From NCBI GenBank assembly GCA_014238415.1, contig JABABA010000002.1, positions 62,001-126,000 of the forward strand: DNA of 64,000 nt. Direction: 5' to 3'. This DNA comes from Planctomycetota bacterium. Its GTDB lineage: Bacteria > Planctomycetota > UBA1135 > GCA-002686595. The notes beneath the pieces are model-generated. The model was not told the origin of the DNA, did not search any database, and saw nothing but the letters and a program-made list of their open reading frames with translations. Of the stretch, positions 25,015 to 34,379 are shown piece by piece (positions within the stretch are counted from its first letter, which is position 1; every line of letters begins with the position of its first letter). A program made the translations under genes and the position numbers.

Positions 25015-26499
25015 ATGAACTGCACCCCCTGGAGCACCGCTCAGCTTCCCACACTCTGCCGCATTTCTGTGGTCGTGCTGCTGGGCTGCTTGACTTCGCA
25101 GGCAGCCGGTCAGCAATTGGGAAGACGAATCACGCCGATCTATGATTTGCAAGGCGGGTTGATAGGCACCACGGGGGACATAGCATCGGCCTTGGGGGGC
25201 ACCTTTGCGAGCGCCGGAGCCGCGCCAACAGTCAATGTACAGTTCTCGCCGGGTACCACGCGAGTCCACATAACAATCCCCAATACTGGCACTGCCTGGG
25301 CAGAGGAGTTTCTGGCCTTTATTCCCATTGGACCAACGCCGCCGGCTTCGTCGCCCTTGTTGGTTCTCTTTCACGGTGCAGGCCAACAACCAACTAATTC
25401 TGTCTCGGCGATTTCCGTTGAGGACCTTGCGTCTCCAATGATCACAGAGGCGATCAACCGAGGCTGGCATGTACTGATCCCCCTAGGAGGACATGCATTC
25501 AACTTTGGGCACCCCGATGCTCAGACAAACACTCAAGTCTCCATGGAAGTCTTCATGGAGATGTTCGGAACCAGTATCGACATCGCACGTGTATATGGCT
25601 ACGGACACTCCATGGGTGGAGGCTGGATGATGGCCCAAGCGGCCCTGCGTTCCGGTGTAGATGACTTACGGTTCGCGGCCCTGTTTGCCAATGCAGGCAC
25701 ACCATCGACAGCGTTCACCTACGGAGTGGCACTCAATCACTCAGTCCTGGACATAATCTTCGGCGGCAGCCCAAGCACCGACCCCTTCATCTACTCCCGG
25801 TCGTCGATGGCCGACGTTTCCAGCCAGTTTCCATTCCCAGTAGACCCCAATACGCCCACCTGCCTGAACTTGAAAGGCACCCCTGTTGACACCTGGACCT
25901 GCTGGTGGGACAAATTGCAATTCAAAATCGCGGCGTTCAGCGTACACGACTATCTGGACAGCCTGGATTCACCCAACCGCTTGGCAGTACCCAATTGCGC
26001 CGCTCCCTACCACCATTGGCGCAATCCCGACAACATGGAGGCGTTGGACTGGATGGGAAGCCAGACCTTGAACGATCCGGATCCCTCTGAGGCCCATTCA
26101 ATCCTCGCGGACCGCGATGCACAGTTCCATTACTTCCATCTGGTCCAAGAAGTAGCTGGTCAGTTTTCCCGCCTGACCTACCAACTGTTCACCTCAATTC
26201 CCAATGACAAGCTCGTTCTTGCTTCACCTGAGAACCTGGAGCAGATCTCCTTCTCTGCGTCTCGTGTGGGAATCACGGTCACACCAAATTTTGAAGTCTT
26301 GATCAACTCCAACGGAGCCACGGCCCCAGACGTGCTGGTCAGCGATATCAGCACTCCTTCATCAGTGGAGCGGTTCGACGGTGCGGCATGGATCACCGCG
26401 CCATTCTTGAACCTGCGCACAGGCGGCATCCTGCTCGATGGGGCTGGTAACCCACCACCGCAGGGACAGGCAGTAGCACTGTGGCGCATTACCCAGTGA
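25015..26499 (+). CDS. Exported serine hydrolase (alpha/beta fold), copy 2
   Basis: This 494-residue protein is a paralogue of the preceding hydrolase. The ATG at 25015 was chosen because it puts a signal-like hydrophobic stretch (SVVVLLGCLTSQAAGQ) near the N-terminus. The shared layout is VLFHGAGQQP, the nucleophile elbow GYGHSMGGG with Ser199, the WTCWWDK segment (probable acid residue) and His333 or His334. The C-terminal beta-domain starts NDPDPSEAHSILADRDAQFH, matching copy 1. The two genes are 138 bp apart and look like an old tandem duplication: motifs agree but loops differ greatly. Confidence 0.85.
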   Translation: MNCTPWSTAQLPTLCRISVVVLLGCLTSQAAGQQLGRRITPIYDLQGGLIGTTGDIASALGGTFASAGAAPTVNVQFSPGTTRVHITIPNTGTAWAEEFLAFIPIGPTPPASSPLLVLFHGAGQQPTNSVSAISVEDLASPMITEAINRGWHVLIPLGGHAFNFGHPDAQTNTQVSMEVFMEMFGTSIDIARVYGYGHSMGGGWMMAQAALRSGVDDLRFAALFANAGTPSTAFTYGVALNHSVLDIIFGGSPSTDPFIYSRSSMADVSSQFPFPVDPNTPTCLNLKGTPVDTWTCWWDKLQFKIAAFSVHDYLDSLDSPNRLAVPNCAAPYHHWRNPDNMEALDWMGSQTLNDPDPSEAHSILADRDAQFHYFHLVQEVAGQFSRLTYQLFTSIPNDKLVLASPENLEQISFSASRVGITVTPNFEVLINSNGATAPDVLVSDISTPSSVERFDGAAWITAPFLNLRTGGILLDGAGNPPPQGQAVALWRITQ

Positions 26500-26509
26500 G
26501 CCTGCAGAT

Positions 26510-27271
26510 TCAGGCGGGTAGGAATTCGCCCGTGGTTGGTGAATGACTATTCACACCTGTACTCACTGCGTCCGTCTGCATGATCTGATCTGAGCGACTA
26601 ATCACCAGGGCGCTATCGAGTTCAATTGAGCCGAGTGGAAAACGACTGCGATCCTCGAACCAGGCAGAACGAATATCCTCGCAAGACAGGGCTGCCGCAA
26701 CCCCTCCATCTACCGAGACTTCAAAGCCTTCGTGGTCTTGACCCTCGTTCATTGGCCAAAGCACATGCCCATTCGAGAAGGCCATCTGTGCCGCCTTGGC
26801 ACTTGGAAATACGGAACCGCCAGGCCAGGGTGCACCGGATACGGAGGAGATTGCCAAGTCTCCATGACCATCCACGCTTTTCATGGAAACGAGAAGGCCG
26901 TCCTCACTGCTGCGCACTGTAATACGTGCTGCCGGCTCAGAACTGGGAACCATGCGCGTGGTAAGCAGAGAACTGGGACGCGAATCAGTCTCGCACCGAA
27001 GCAGATATTGCCCATGAGCCACATTCTCACCCGCATCCCATTCGACAGCAATGCGATGCCAGGCGAGCTCCGCACCAAAACCCAAAGGGATAGGCAGAAG
27101 TCTCGGTCGCACAGGCCCTAAACGGAAAACGCAAATCCCTCCAAGCGCCGAGCCTTGATAAAGTCTCGGGCGCAGATGGTCAGGCAGGAATCGGCGGGCG
27201 ATCGACGGCTCGATGCGGTAGTGAATACAAATCCGTCGATCGATCCGCCCATGGAGAGCGGGGGCACGCAT
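26510..27271 (-). CDS. DUF2071 family protein
   Basis: This 253-residue protein resembles DUF2071 (YqjF-like), which has an acetoacetate-decarboxylase-like fold but no proven activity. The opening HYRIEPSIARRFLPDHLRPRLYQG and following GGICVFRLGPVRPRLLP are the typical N-terminal blocks. No signal peptide or membrane segment is seen. It begins 11 bp after the vWA gene and is probably the last gene of the sigma-vWA-DUF2071 operon. It converges with the second hydrolase across 10 bp. Confidence 0.75.
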   Translation of the reverse strand: MRAPALHGRIDRRICIHYRIEPSIARRFLPDHLRPRLYQGSALGGICVFRLGPVRPRLLPIPLGFGAELAWHRIAVEWDAGENVAHGQYLLRCETDSRPSSLLTTRMVPSSEPAARITVRSSEDGLLVSMKSVDGHGDLAISSVSGAPWPGGSVFPSAKAAQMAFSNGHVLWPMNEGQDHEGFEVSVDGGVAAALSCEDIRSAWFEDRSRFPLGSIELDSALVISRSDQIMQTDAVSTGVNSHSPTTGEFLPA

Positions 27272-27282
27272 GTCCCCTTAGC

Positions 27283-30200
27283 CTAGCGCCTGTCCGCAGC
27301 TCCTTGCTCCTGAACCACCAATATCCCATCTTGAGACCACCCAGCGGCCTCCCTGGCCCGTTGCTCATCCTCGATGATTGCCTGGCGGAGACGCTCCTGG
27401 GCCTGTCTACGGGCCGCTGAGAGACGGTTGCGGTCACCTGCGCCCATGCGTCCTGGCAAAGAATCCAACTGACGACAGACATGCTCGATCTCGCGCAGGT
27501 CGTCCGTAGCCGCCTGCACGGGATTGCTGAGCTGAGCTTCTTCGAGGCCCAACGCCGCAGCTCGTTTGATCAATGCAACCAATTCTTGAGTGTCTTCGTC
27601 GACTGCAAGCTCCCGGTCATTCATCAGATCCTGCGCTGCGCGCAAAAGCTCTGTCACAGAATCACTACGGGCATGCACAGAACGACGTAAGAACTCAGCG
27701 AACTGAGCTGTGACCACAGCACGGCGATAGCCCGCGGTTGTTGAACCTTGATGAGCCAGGGCGTCTTGCGCCATGACCGGCAAGCTGCGCTCGGTGGCCT
27801 GGCGCAGACTGTTGTCTTGCCCTCCAACCTTGGGATCCTTCCAACGCAAGCGCGCAGTGGCCAGAGGCGTCCCGTCATAGACAAGGCCTCGGTCCAATTC
27901 AATTTCGAAGAGTGCCGTAACCTGGTGCCCAGCACCTACTTCTCCCGCATCCACCGCATCATCCCGGAAAGAGGCGTCAGCAATCGAGCGGTTTTCGTAC
28001 CCAAGTTGCCTCCAACGCACGACCTGACGGCCGTTGAATTCCACTTGGATTTTCACATCGTCGGCGACAGGAACAAAGGCACCGGAAAAACGATCACCCA
28101 AGGCACGCTGAATTGCTCGGTCATCATCCACAAAATCGCAGAGCCCATCTCCTCCATCGGCTAGACGCTCAAGGAAGGTATCGTTGTGTCCCTCAATTCC
28201 TACCCCCAAGGTGTTGAGGTGGACCCCTTGATTGAGATGACCGCGCACGGATTCCAGGATCTTGTTCTGATCGGTTTCACCCGTGTTTGCCAAACCATCA
28301 GAAAGGAGAACAACACGACTGATCACATCTGGAGCGGCCCCATGAGCGGCAATCTCGTAACCCAGCTGCAACCCCAAAGCGGCATTCGTTCCACCGCCGG
28401 GAGTGAAGGCCTCTGCCGCCGCCAAGATAGCGTCCCGAGCAGCAACGCTGGTGGGGGGCAGGATTTGCTTGGCTTCAGTATTGAAAGTCACAATTGCCAA
28501 GGTGTCTCTGGCATCGAGGTTGTCCAACATGCGCGCCACAGCACGCTTGACGATCCCCATGCGATCGTGGTGCTTCATGGAACCCGAAATATCAACCACC
28601 ATGACCAAGGCCAGCGGATCACGCTCCCAGGATTGGATCTCTTTGGCCCGTACGCCCACTCTCAATAGCCAACGGTCCGTGCCGTCACGGCCTGTGCTCG
28701 GAGCCATTTCCACCGACAACGCCAGAGCGTCATTGGTAGGAGCAAGGAGGTCAGGACGGAAATAGTTGACGAATTCTTCAGTCCGAATACCTGCACGGCC
28801 TGGCAACTCATCCTTGAGCAACCTGTTACGTGCCAAACCGTAGCTAGCGGTGTCCACATCAGCTGCAAATGTCGCTTGGGAGTCCGCATAGGTCAGTTCC
28901 CAAGGGTTGTCTCCCCACCAATGCTGATACAAATCGGGCAAGTGGTCGTTTGACCCTACGCCGCAGCGCCGCCTCGCGTCTTGATAACGCAGGTCCACAG
29001 TATCCTGAAAGGGATCGAGGCGAATTGGAACACGCACCGGCTTGACGGGCACTTCATGATCCTGCACCTCGACGTCATCCTTACGCGCCCTATCACCAAG
29101 AAAAAAATCGTGAGCACCAAGTTGTACTCCGTCTTCCTGCATGGTCGGCTGTTCCCTGCGCTCTGAGCTAGAACGCTTGACCTTCCCCGCGATAATGCCG
29201 CCATCATTGCGCAGGCTCCTCCCTACAGCCGACTCGCGCATCAACTCACTCTTTCTCTCCGAGCCTTGAGTGGCCCCACCTCCGCCTGAGTAGCCGAGTC
29301 CTCCAAGACGAGAAGCCTCTTCTGCAGTCAAGCTGGTGGACGTATTGCCAGCGCCATAAAAGCGCCCTTTTGAAACGGAAGCCTTATCCGATGAGCCCCG
29401 CGATCTCGATTCTGCGCCGCCGCCAATTCCCACCACGCGAGATCCTTTGCTAGCTCCGGGGTCCACAGAAACCTGCGGAGTAGAGGGACTAAAGTAGAAC
29501 GTCTGGCCAACTGAAGAACGGCTGGGCTGATTGCCGGGCCTGCCGGTTTTCTTGGAAAAGACCGGGGTCCCCGGGGCAAGTGCACCGGGCGCAACGGGCC
29601 CGGGATAAGTCACGCTGGAGCCTCCGCCTCCTCCACCCGCGGAACGAGATCCAAATCGACCCAATGAAGAACCCTTACGGACTTCGCCGAGCTTGCCAGT
29701 CAACACGACTCCGCCCACCGGAGCGCTCTCAGCCACAGCAAGGCCAAGGCTGACACTCCCCTCCACTTCCTCAATCTCTTCTTCAGTCACTTCATCACTG
29801 GCAATGCCCGTCCCTAGATGGGCATCCTCCAATTGAAGGTAACGCTCTTGATCCGCAAGGCTCTTGTACTGCCCAAGTACAAAAGCATCGATCCCGTTAC
29901 TTGGCCGACGTGGATTCGCCTGTTGAAAAGCAAGCTGCCCCAGCAGATTTGCACGAGCAATACTGGCGATTCGCTCATCCTGGCCTGCTTCGTCGGTGAT
30001 CAGGACCTGAGTATGATCTGCAAACTGCAGCGCAGTCCAAACACCACCGGAGAGCACAACAACCGCGGCCGCAGCTCTCATCAAAGAACTCCAACCGTGG
30101 GGTGAGGTTCGCAATTCTGAGCGTGCTGCAGAAATCGAACTCGCCGACTCCATCAAGTCATCCATACGCTGTGGGGCAAGGGTGGCTCCATCCCCCAACT

Positions 30201-30360
30201 CCGTTTGAACTATGGCAATCGTCGCTCGCAACCGCTGTTCTTCAGCAGCCAGTAGTGGGTCACTGGCCAGCGCGGCCTTGATCTCCGAGCGGGTCGCCTC
30301 ATCCGCTTCATTCATCAGTACTGCGGTCAGTTTTTCCAAAAGAGGATGGTGTGTACTCAT
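27283..30360 (-). CDS. Membrane-anchored von Willebrand factor A protein (YfbK-like) with anti-sigma-like N-terminus
   Basis: The ATG at 30360 overlaps the sigma-factor stop by four bases and gives 1025 residues. Residues 1-95 are a charged helical segment and about 97-115 a membrane helix (AAAAVVVLSGGVWTAL), the arrangement of a bitopic anti-sigma factor. A long Gly/Ser-rich region (about 230-400) follows. Next come a YfbK-type N-terminal domain (FAADVDTASYGLARNRLL, RTEEFVNYFRPD), the vWA domain with an intact MIDAS DISGS (Asp590, Ser592, Ser594), and a DUF3520-like C-terminus. It may sense an envelope ligand and control the co-encoded sigma factor. Fusion of both roles is inferred. Confidence 0.86.
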   Translation of the reverse strand: MSTHHPLLEKLTAVLMNEADEATRSEIKAALASDPLLAAEEQRLRATIAIVQTELGDGATLAPQRMDDLMESASSISAARSELRTSPHGWSSLMRAAAAVVVLSGGVWTALQFADHTQVLITDEAGQDERIASIARANLLGQLAFQQANPRRPSNGIDAFVLGQYKSLADQERYLQLEDAHLGTGIASDEVTEEEIEEVEGSVSLGLAVAESAPVGGVVLTGKLGEVRKGSSLGRFGSRSAGGGGGGSSVTYPGPVAPGALAPGTPVFSKKTGRPGNQPSRSSVGQTFYFSPSTPQVSVDPGASKGSRVVGIGGGAESRSRGSSDKASVSKGRFYGAGNTSTSLTAEEASRLGGLGYSGGGGATQGSERKSELMRESAVGRSLRNDGGIIAGKVKRSSSERREQPTMQEDGVQLGAHDFFLGDRARKDDVEVQDHEVPVKPVRVPIRLDPFQDTVDLRYQDARRRCGVGSNDHLPDLYQHWWGDNPWELTYADSQATFAADVDTASYGLARNRLLKDELPGRAGIRTEEFVNYFRPDLLAPTNDALALSVEMAPSTGRDGTDRWLLRVGVRAKEIQSWERDPLALVMVVDISGSMKHHDRMGIVKRAVARMLDNLDARDTLAIVTFNTEAKQILPPTSVAARDAILAAAEAFTPGGGTNAALGLQLGYEIAAHGAAPDVISRVVLLSDGLANTGETDQNKILESVRGHLNQGVHLNTLGVGIEGHNDTFLERLADGGDGLCDFVDDDRAIQRALGDRFSGAFVPVADDVKIQVEFNGRQVVRWRQLGYENRSIADASFRDDAVDAGEVGAGHQVTALFEIELDRGLVYDGTPLATARLRWKDPKVGGQDNSLRQATERSLPVMAQDALAHQGSTTAGYRRAVVTAQFAEFLRRSVHARSDSVTELLRAAQDLMNDRELAVDEDTQELVALIKRAAALGLEEAQLSNPVQAATDDLREIEHVCRQLDSLPGRMGAGDRNRLSAARRQAQERLRQAIIEDEQRAREAAGWSQDGILVVQEQGAADRR

Positions 30361-30965
30361 CGAACATCTCCCAAGCGCACTTGGCTTGATTGCGTATGCC
30401 CCATCATGGGGGCGAGGATCTGGGACAAGGCGACCAAGCCAGTGCTCAGCAGCCAACCGATGGTGCCGGTCTTGCGACCGGTGATCTCCGCGATTTCTTG
30501 GTAGCTGTGACCGTCCAATAGACGCAGGACCAGCACTTCCCGTTGATCGGAAGGCAACTGGTCCATGCCGCGTCGGACCGCTGCTCTGGTGTCTGCTCCG
30601 TCCACGGAAGATTGTCCTCCGGAAACGGCCTCGGCAGGCGCGACCGCCTGTTCTCTTTGTTTGCGTCGGCTGGTGGATCTCATTTCATCGGTGCAGAGAT
30701 TGCGCGCTACCCGATGCAACCAGGCTGCGAGAGCGCCATGCCCTGCAGAAGGGTTCTGGTTCGCGTCCGGGTGGGGCGCAGGTGGTTTTTGTGCCAGCCG
30801 TAGAAAAGTCTCCTGGACAACATCCTCGCAAGAGCCATCAGGACCCAAAAGGACCCGCACGTGACGCAGAAGAGGTTCCTCGAAGCGCTTGATCAAGGCA
30901 GCGAACGCATCGGTTTCGCCGTCCCGCCAGCGCTCCAGGAGAGATGCAGTAGGAATTGCCTCCAT
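30357..30965 (-). CDS. ECF-type RNA polymerase sigma factor with atypical region 4.2
   Basis: The ATG at 30965 gives 202 residues; a TTG at 30989 is an alternative. Region 2 is typical (FAALIKRFEEPLLRHVR, CEDVVQETFLRLA) and the WLHRVARNLCTDEMRS segment corresponds to region 2.4. Region 4 begins normally (LPSDQREVLVLRLLDGHSYQEIAEI), but the recognition-helix stretch reads KTGTIGWLLSTGLVALS instead of the common basic SRLxRARxxL pattern. It is translationally coupled to the vWA protein, the likely regulator. Target promoters cannot be named from the window. Confidence 0.88.
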   Translation of the reverse strand: MEAIPTASLLERWRDGETDAFAALIKRFEEPLLRHVRVLLGPDGSCEDVVQETFLRLAQKPPAPHPDANQNPSAGHGALAAWLHRVARNLCTDEMRSTSRRKQREQAVAPAEAVSGGQSSVDGADTRAAVRRGMDQLPSDQREVLVLRLLDGHSYQEIAEITGRKTGTIGWLLSTGLVALSQILAPMMGHTQSSQVRLGDVR

Positions 30966-31094
30966 GGGCTGTACAGCATGGAACGGCAAGGCCCCCGAAA
31001 CCTTTGAAAAAATCCCTGAAGTACATGTCCCGAGTCAGCGAATTCGAGCCTCGTAGATGCCTCCAATGCCCCGGGAGCCCGCTATTCTGCACGC

Positions 31095-32138
31095 ATGGAC
31101 CATTTTGATCCGGACGCAGCAGCTCAACCGGGCAGCGGGATTTTTGGCCTGCCCCATGGCTTGACCGAAGCCCAGACGCATGTCCTAGGCCTGCCCTTTG
31201 ATGCCACAACCTCCTACCGCCGCGGCACCATGCATGGGCCCGAAGCGATTGTAGCGGCCTCGCGACAGGTGGACCTATACGACAGGCTCTTCAGCGGAGC
31301 GTACGCAGATGGAATTCACTACTGCGCCGATGATGGCCGCGTGGCCGAATGGAACCGAGAAGCCCGCGCCCTTGCGGACCCAATCATCTCGGCGGGCGGC
31401 CCTGAAGGCGAAAATAGCGATCATCAGCAGGCTCTCTTGCGCATCGAAGCCCTGGGCGAGGCCGTGCGTAAGCATACTCAGGAGTTCACTGCCAATTGCC
31501 TCAACGCAAAGCGACTGCCGGTATTGCTGGGAGGGGACCACAGCGTTCCCCTAGGAGGCATTGAGGCCGCAGCCACCCACTTTGGCGAACTAGGTGTGTT
31601 GCAGTTCGATGCCCACGCAGACCTGCGCGAAGCCTATGAGGGCTTTCGCTGGTCCCATGCCTCGATCTTCCACAACGTCCTACAGGAGATTCCACAGCTT
31701 CACTCCCTGGTCCAGGTAGGCGTACGAGACCTTGGCGAACGCGAAGCCTTGCGCTGCGCAGAAGACCCACGTGTCAAGACCCTCTTCGATGATCAGTGGG
31801 CAGCCTTACAGCCGGCCAGCCCAGCAAGAGACCAAGTGATGAACGACTACCTCGGATCCCTCCCAAACCTGGTCTGGGTCAGCTTCGACATCGACGCTCT
31901 GACCCCCGACCTCTGCCCCGGAACAGGGACGCCCGTTCCAGGCGGCCTGGACTGGCATTCCGCCATGGCCTGGCTAGAAAGACTGGTGCAAAGCGGCCGC
32001 AGGATTGTGGGCCTGGACCTTTGCGAGGTAGCGCCAGGCCCCAACCCAGACCCCAGTGGGGCCAGCTGGGACGCAGTTGTGGGCGCGCGACTCCTATACC
32101 GTTTGATCGGCGCAGCTCGAGAATCACAAAGAGCCTGA
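31095..32138 (+). CDS. Ureohydrolase family protein (agmatinase/arginase/formimidoylglutamase)
   Basis: This 347-residue binuclear-manganese hydrolase cleaves a guanidino-type group. All metal ligands are present: GGDHS (His149), FDAHAD (Asp172, His174, Asp176) and SFDIDALTP (Asp265, Asp267). The substrate-specificity segment GTGTPVPGGLDWHSA favours the agmatinase/guanidinobutyrase type, since arginases usually have other residues here; a 65-residue insert (about 75-140) is longer than in typical agmatinases. No polyamine gene is nearby to settle the substrate. Confidence 0.88.
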   Translation: MDHFDPDAAAQPGSGIFGLPHGLTEAQTHVLGLPFDATTSYRRGTMHGPEAIVAASRQVDLYDRLFSGAYADGIHYCADDGRVAEWNREARALADPIISAGGPEGENSDHQQALLRIEALGEAVRKHTQEFTANCLNAKRLPVLLGGDHSVPLGGIEAAATHFGELGVLQFDAHADLREAYEGFRWSHASIFHNVLQEIPQLHSLVQVGVRDLGEREALRCAEDPRVKTLFDDQWAALQPASPARDQVMNDYLGSLPNLVWVSFDIDALTPDLCPGTGTPVPGGLDWHSAMAWLERLVQSGRRIVGLDLCEVAPGPNPDPSGASWDAVVGARLLYRLIGAARESQRA

Positions 32139-32148
32139 CGCTCAGGAT

Positions 32149-33114
32149 CTAGCCGCCGACGCCCAGGAACGTTGAGACAGACCACGCAAAATACGCGATC
32201 AGCATCAGTGCAGCCTTACAACGCAGCCAGCGCCCCCGGGACAGACGCAAGAACCCGATCAGACCAATCGAAAAGAGGGCGGTCATAGGCAGATCCATAG
32301 CCATCGTACGCTCCAGAATGCCCGAGTTGTCAGACTCCAAAGGACCGAAACCGAAGGCAATGCCCAAGACCATCAAGATGTTGAAGACATTGCTGCCGAC
32401 CACATTGCCAAGACCTAAGCCCGCCTGGCCCTTGACAGCACTAGCGATCCCCGCTGCCAGTTCAGGCAAGCTCGTACCAACCGCCAACACTGTGAAACCG
32501 ATCACCGCAGATGGCACCCCAAGGGCTTTCGCCAAACCAATCCCGCCGTCCATGACTGCAAGTGCCCCAAGAGCAATGGCGATGGAACCACCAATGATCA
32601 TCAACCACGGATGACGGGAGCCGTGGGTTGCGACCTCTTCCAGAGCCGCCTCTCCCTCTTCCGCAGGATTGCGTAGCACCAAGACCTGGTAGAGCACAAA
32701 TCCAACGAAGAGCACCAGGCCCTCGACCGCGCCCAAGCCACCACCCCCTGATAGGAAATACAACAAGACCAACGATCCCAAGAGCCAGGAGGTCTCGCGG
32801 ATTGAAAGGACCTGATTGAACAATCGTGGCAGGATCAGGCCGGTAACGCCCAGCACCAGTCCAATGTTGGCAATGTTCGACCCAAGGACCGTGCCCAGGG
32901 CCAAGCCATGTTCTCCACGATTTGTAGCCAAAGACGCTACCACGACCTCTGGAAGCGATGTCCCCAATGCAACTACGGTTAGACCCGTAATCATTGGCGG
33001 GACTCCATGAATTCTTGCCAGGGTAACCCCCCCATCGACGAGCCAGCCTGCGCCTTTGGTGAGCAAGACGAAGCCCACAAACAGGAACAGACAATCAACC
33101 AGGGGCAGAGACAT
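32149..33114 (-). CDS. Na+/Ca2+ exchanger-like antiporter (CaCA family, YrbG type)
   Basis: This 321-residue inner-membrane cation antiporter has about ten membrane helices. The two inverted alpha-repeats that form the ion site are clear: ALGTSLPEVVVASLATNRGEHGL with LGSNIANIGLVLG in the first half and AVGTSLPELAAGIASAVKGQAGL with VGSNVFNILMVLG in the second, each with its Glu, Ser and Asn. Length fits the bacterial YrbG/MaX1 type. It faces the ureohydrolase gene 10 bp away and diverges from a secreted-protein gene. Confidence 0.93.
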   Translation of the reverse strand: MSLPLVDCLFLFVGFVLLTKGAGWLVDGGVTLARIHGVPPMITGLTVVALGTSLPEVVVASLATNRGEHGLALGTVLGSNIANIGLVLGVTGLILPRLFNQVLSIRETSWLLGSLVLLYFLSGGGGLGAVEGLVLFVGFVLYQVLVLRNPAEEGEAALEEVATHGSRHPWLMIIGGSIAIALGALAVMDGGIGLAKALGVPSAVIGFTVLAVGTSLPELAAGIASAVKGQAGLGLGNVVGSNVFNILMVLGIAFGFGPLESDNSGILERTMAMDLPMTALFSIGLIGFLRLSRGRWLRCKAALMLIAYFAWSVSTFLGVGG

Positions 33115-33161
33115 GAGCAGCAGATTCAGACCATATCAAGGATGATAGGTGGATAGATCCT

Positions 33162-33179
33162 AGGGCTAAAGGTAGCCCT
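33162..33179. promoter_or_regulatory. 7-bp inverted repeat between antiporter and secreted-protein genes
   Basis: AGGGCTA (33162-33168) and TAGCCCT (33173-33179) form a perfect stem with loop AAGG, 40 bases before the plus-strand ATG at 33220 and 48 bases before the minus-strand antiporter start. It could be an operator or a leader hairpin. There is no T run for a terminator. Confidence 0.35.
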
Positions 33180-33219
33180 CCTTGAATCGATTTCCTCCCC
33201 TTCTCCCCAAGCACAAGAA

Positions 33220-34362
33220 ATGCGCTACATCCTCATCCTTCCCCTCCTTCTTCTGAGTACTGCCCCGGCAATGGGCCAGAGCACTGGGACCGTTGCTTTT
33301 GAGTCCTTTGATTATGCCACAGGAGGCCTTGGCGGCCACGGTGGCGGATCAGGCTGGTTCAACACCTGGTGGTCCGGCAACAACTCTGACGACGCCCTGG
33401 TCTCCAGCGGCTCACTTGACTCGATTGGCAACAAGGCCACTACCAACTGGGAGCATGCGGGCTCCTACCGCATCCCAGAATCCGGCCCCCATGCAGACAT
33501 CGCACCTGACGGCCGTTTTGGCTCTGCTGACGGCGTCATGTGGATCAGTTTCCAAGCCCAGCGTACGGGCTCGGATGACTATGGTGGATTCTCCCTGAAC
33601 GAGCAGTTCGTTGGCGAAAAGCTCTTCATCGGTTCCCCCTGGCAAACCTACGAATGGGGCATGGAAGATCCTGCCACCGGCACGCGAGCGATGGTCGGAG
33701 GATCAAACATCGATACGGTGACCCGTGTGGTGATACGCCTGACATTTGCCTCAACTGGCGAGACCGCAGACATGTGGCTCAACCCGGCCTCAACCCACCC
33801 AACCGGTGTCCCGGATGCTTCACTGAGCCTGGGCGACTTTGCGTGGAACGAAATCCGGCTGCAATCCGGCGGCAACAATGGCGGCACCACAGCCTATGAC
33901 TTTGATGAAATCTTGATTGAAAAGGAGATCCCAGGCATCGGCACAAACTACTGCACATCAAATCTCAACTCCACCGGCGTAGCTGGAACCATAGGAGCCT
34001 CTGGCAGCAACGTGGTCACGGACAACAACCTGACCCTGGAAGCGTCCAATCTGCCCCTCAATCAATTCGGATACTTCATCGGCTCCCGCACCCAGGGTTT
34101 CGTGGCGAATCCCGGCGGCTCTCAGGGCAACATCTGCCTGGGTTCTCCGATCGCTCGATTCAACTCAATCGGAGGCTACAGCATCGGGAACTCGGGCTCT
34201 TCAGGCACAATCAGCCTGCTGATCGATATGAACAACATCCCCCTGACGCCAGTTACATCGATTCTGGCGGGCGAGACCTGGAACTTCCAGGCTTGGTACC
34301 GCGACATGAACCCTGGCACCGTCAACAATTTCACTGACGGACTTTCGGTCACTTTCCTATAG
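33220..34362 (+). CDS. Secreted LamG-like protein with C-terminal FGYF/WYRD module
   Basis: This 380-residue exported protein has signal peptide residues 1-19 (ending APAMGQ). Residues 20-235 form a beta-rich domain beginning AFESFDYATGG with GWFNTWWSG and a WNEIRLQSGGNNGG block. The same layout is found in the next gene (ESFDYPAGD, GWLFPWWSG, WNEIRLQSGSNQGG), so the two are tandem paralogues. The C-terminal module (about 240-380) is complete: NYCTSNLNSTG, NQFGYFIGS, NPGGSQGNICLG, ETWNFQAWYRD and NFTDGLSVTFL. It is probably a surface or extracellular protein of unknown ligand, followed by a strong inverted repeat. Confidence 0.88.
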   Translation: MRYILILPLLLLSTAPAMGQSTGTVAFESFDYATGGLGGHGGGSGWFNTWWSGNNSDDALVSSGSLDSIGNKATTNWEHAGSYRIPESGPHADIAPDGRFGSADGVMWISFQAQRTGSDDYGGFSLNEQFVGEKLFIGSPWQTYEWGMEDPATGTRAMVGGSNIDTVTRVVIRLTFASTGETADMWLNPASTHPTGVPDASLSLGDFAWNEIRLQSGGNNGGTTAYDFDEILIEKEIPGIGTNYCTSNLNSTGVAGTIGASGSNVVTDNNLTLEASNLPLNQFGYFIGSRTQGFVANPGGSQGNICLGSPIARFNSIGGYSIGNSGSSGTISLLIDMNNIPLTPVTSILAGETWNFQAWYRDMNPGTVNNFTDGLSVTFL

Positions 34363-34379
34363 GACTTCCACCTGACCTG

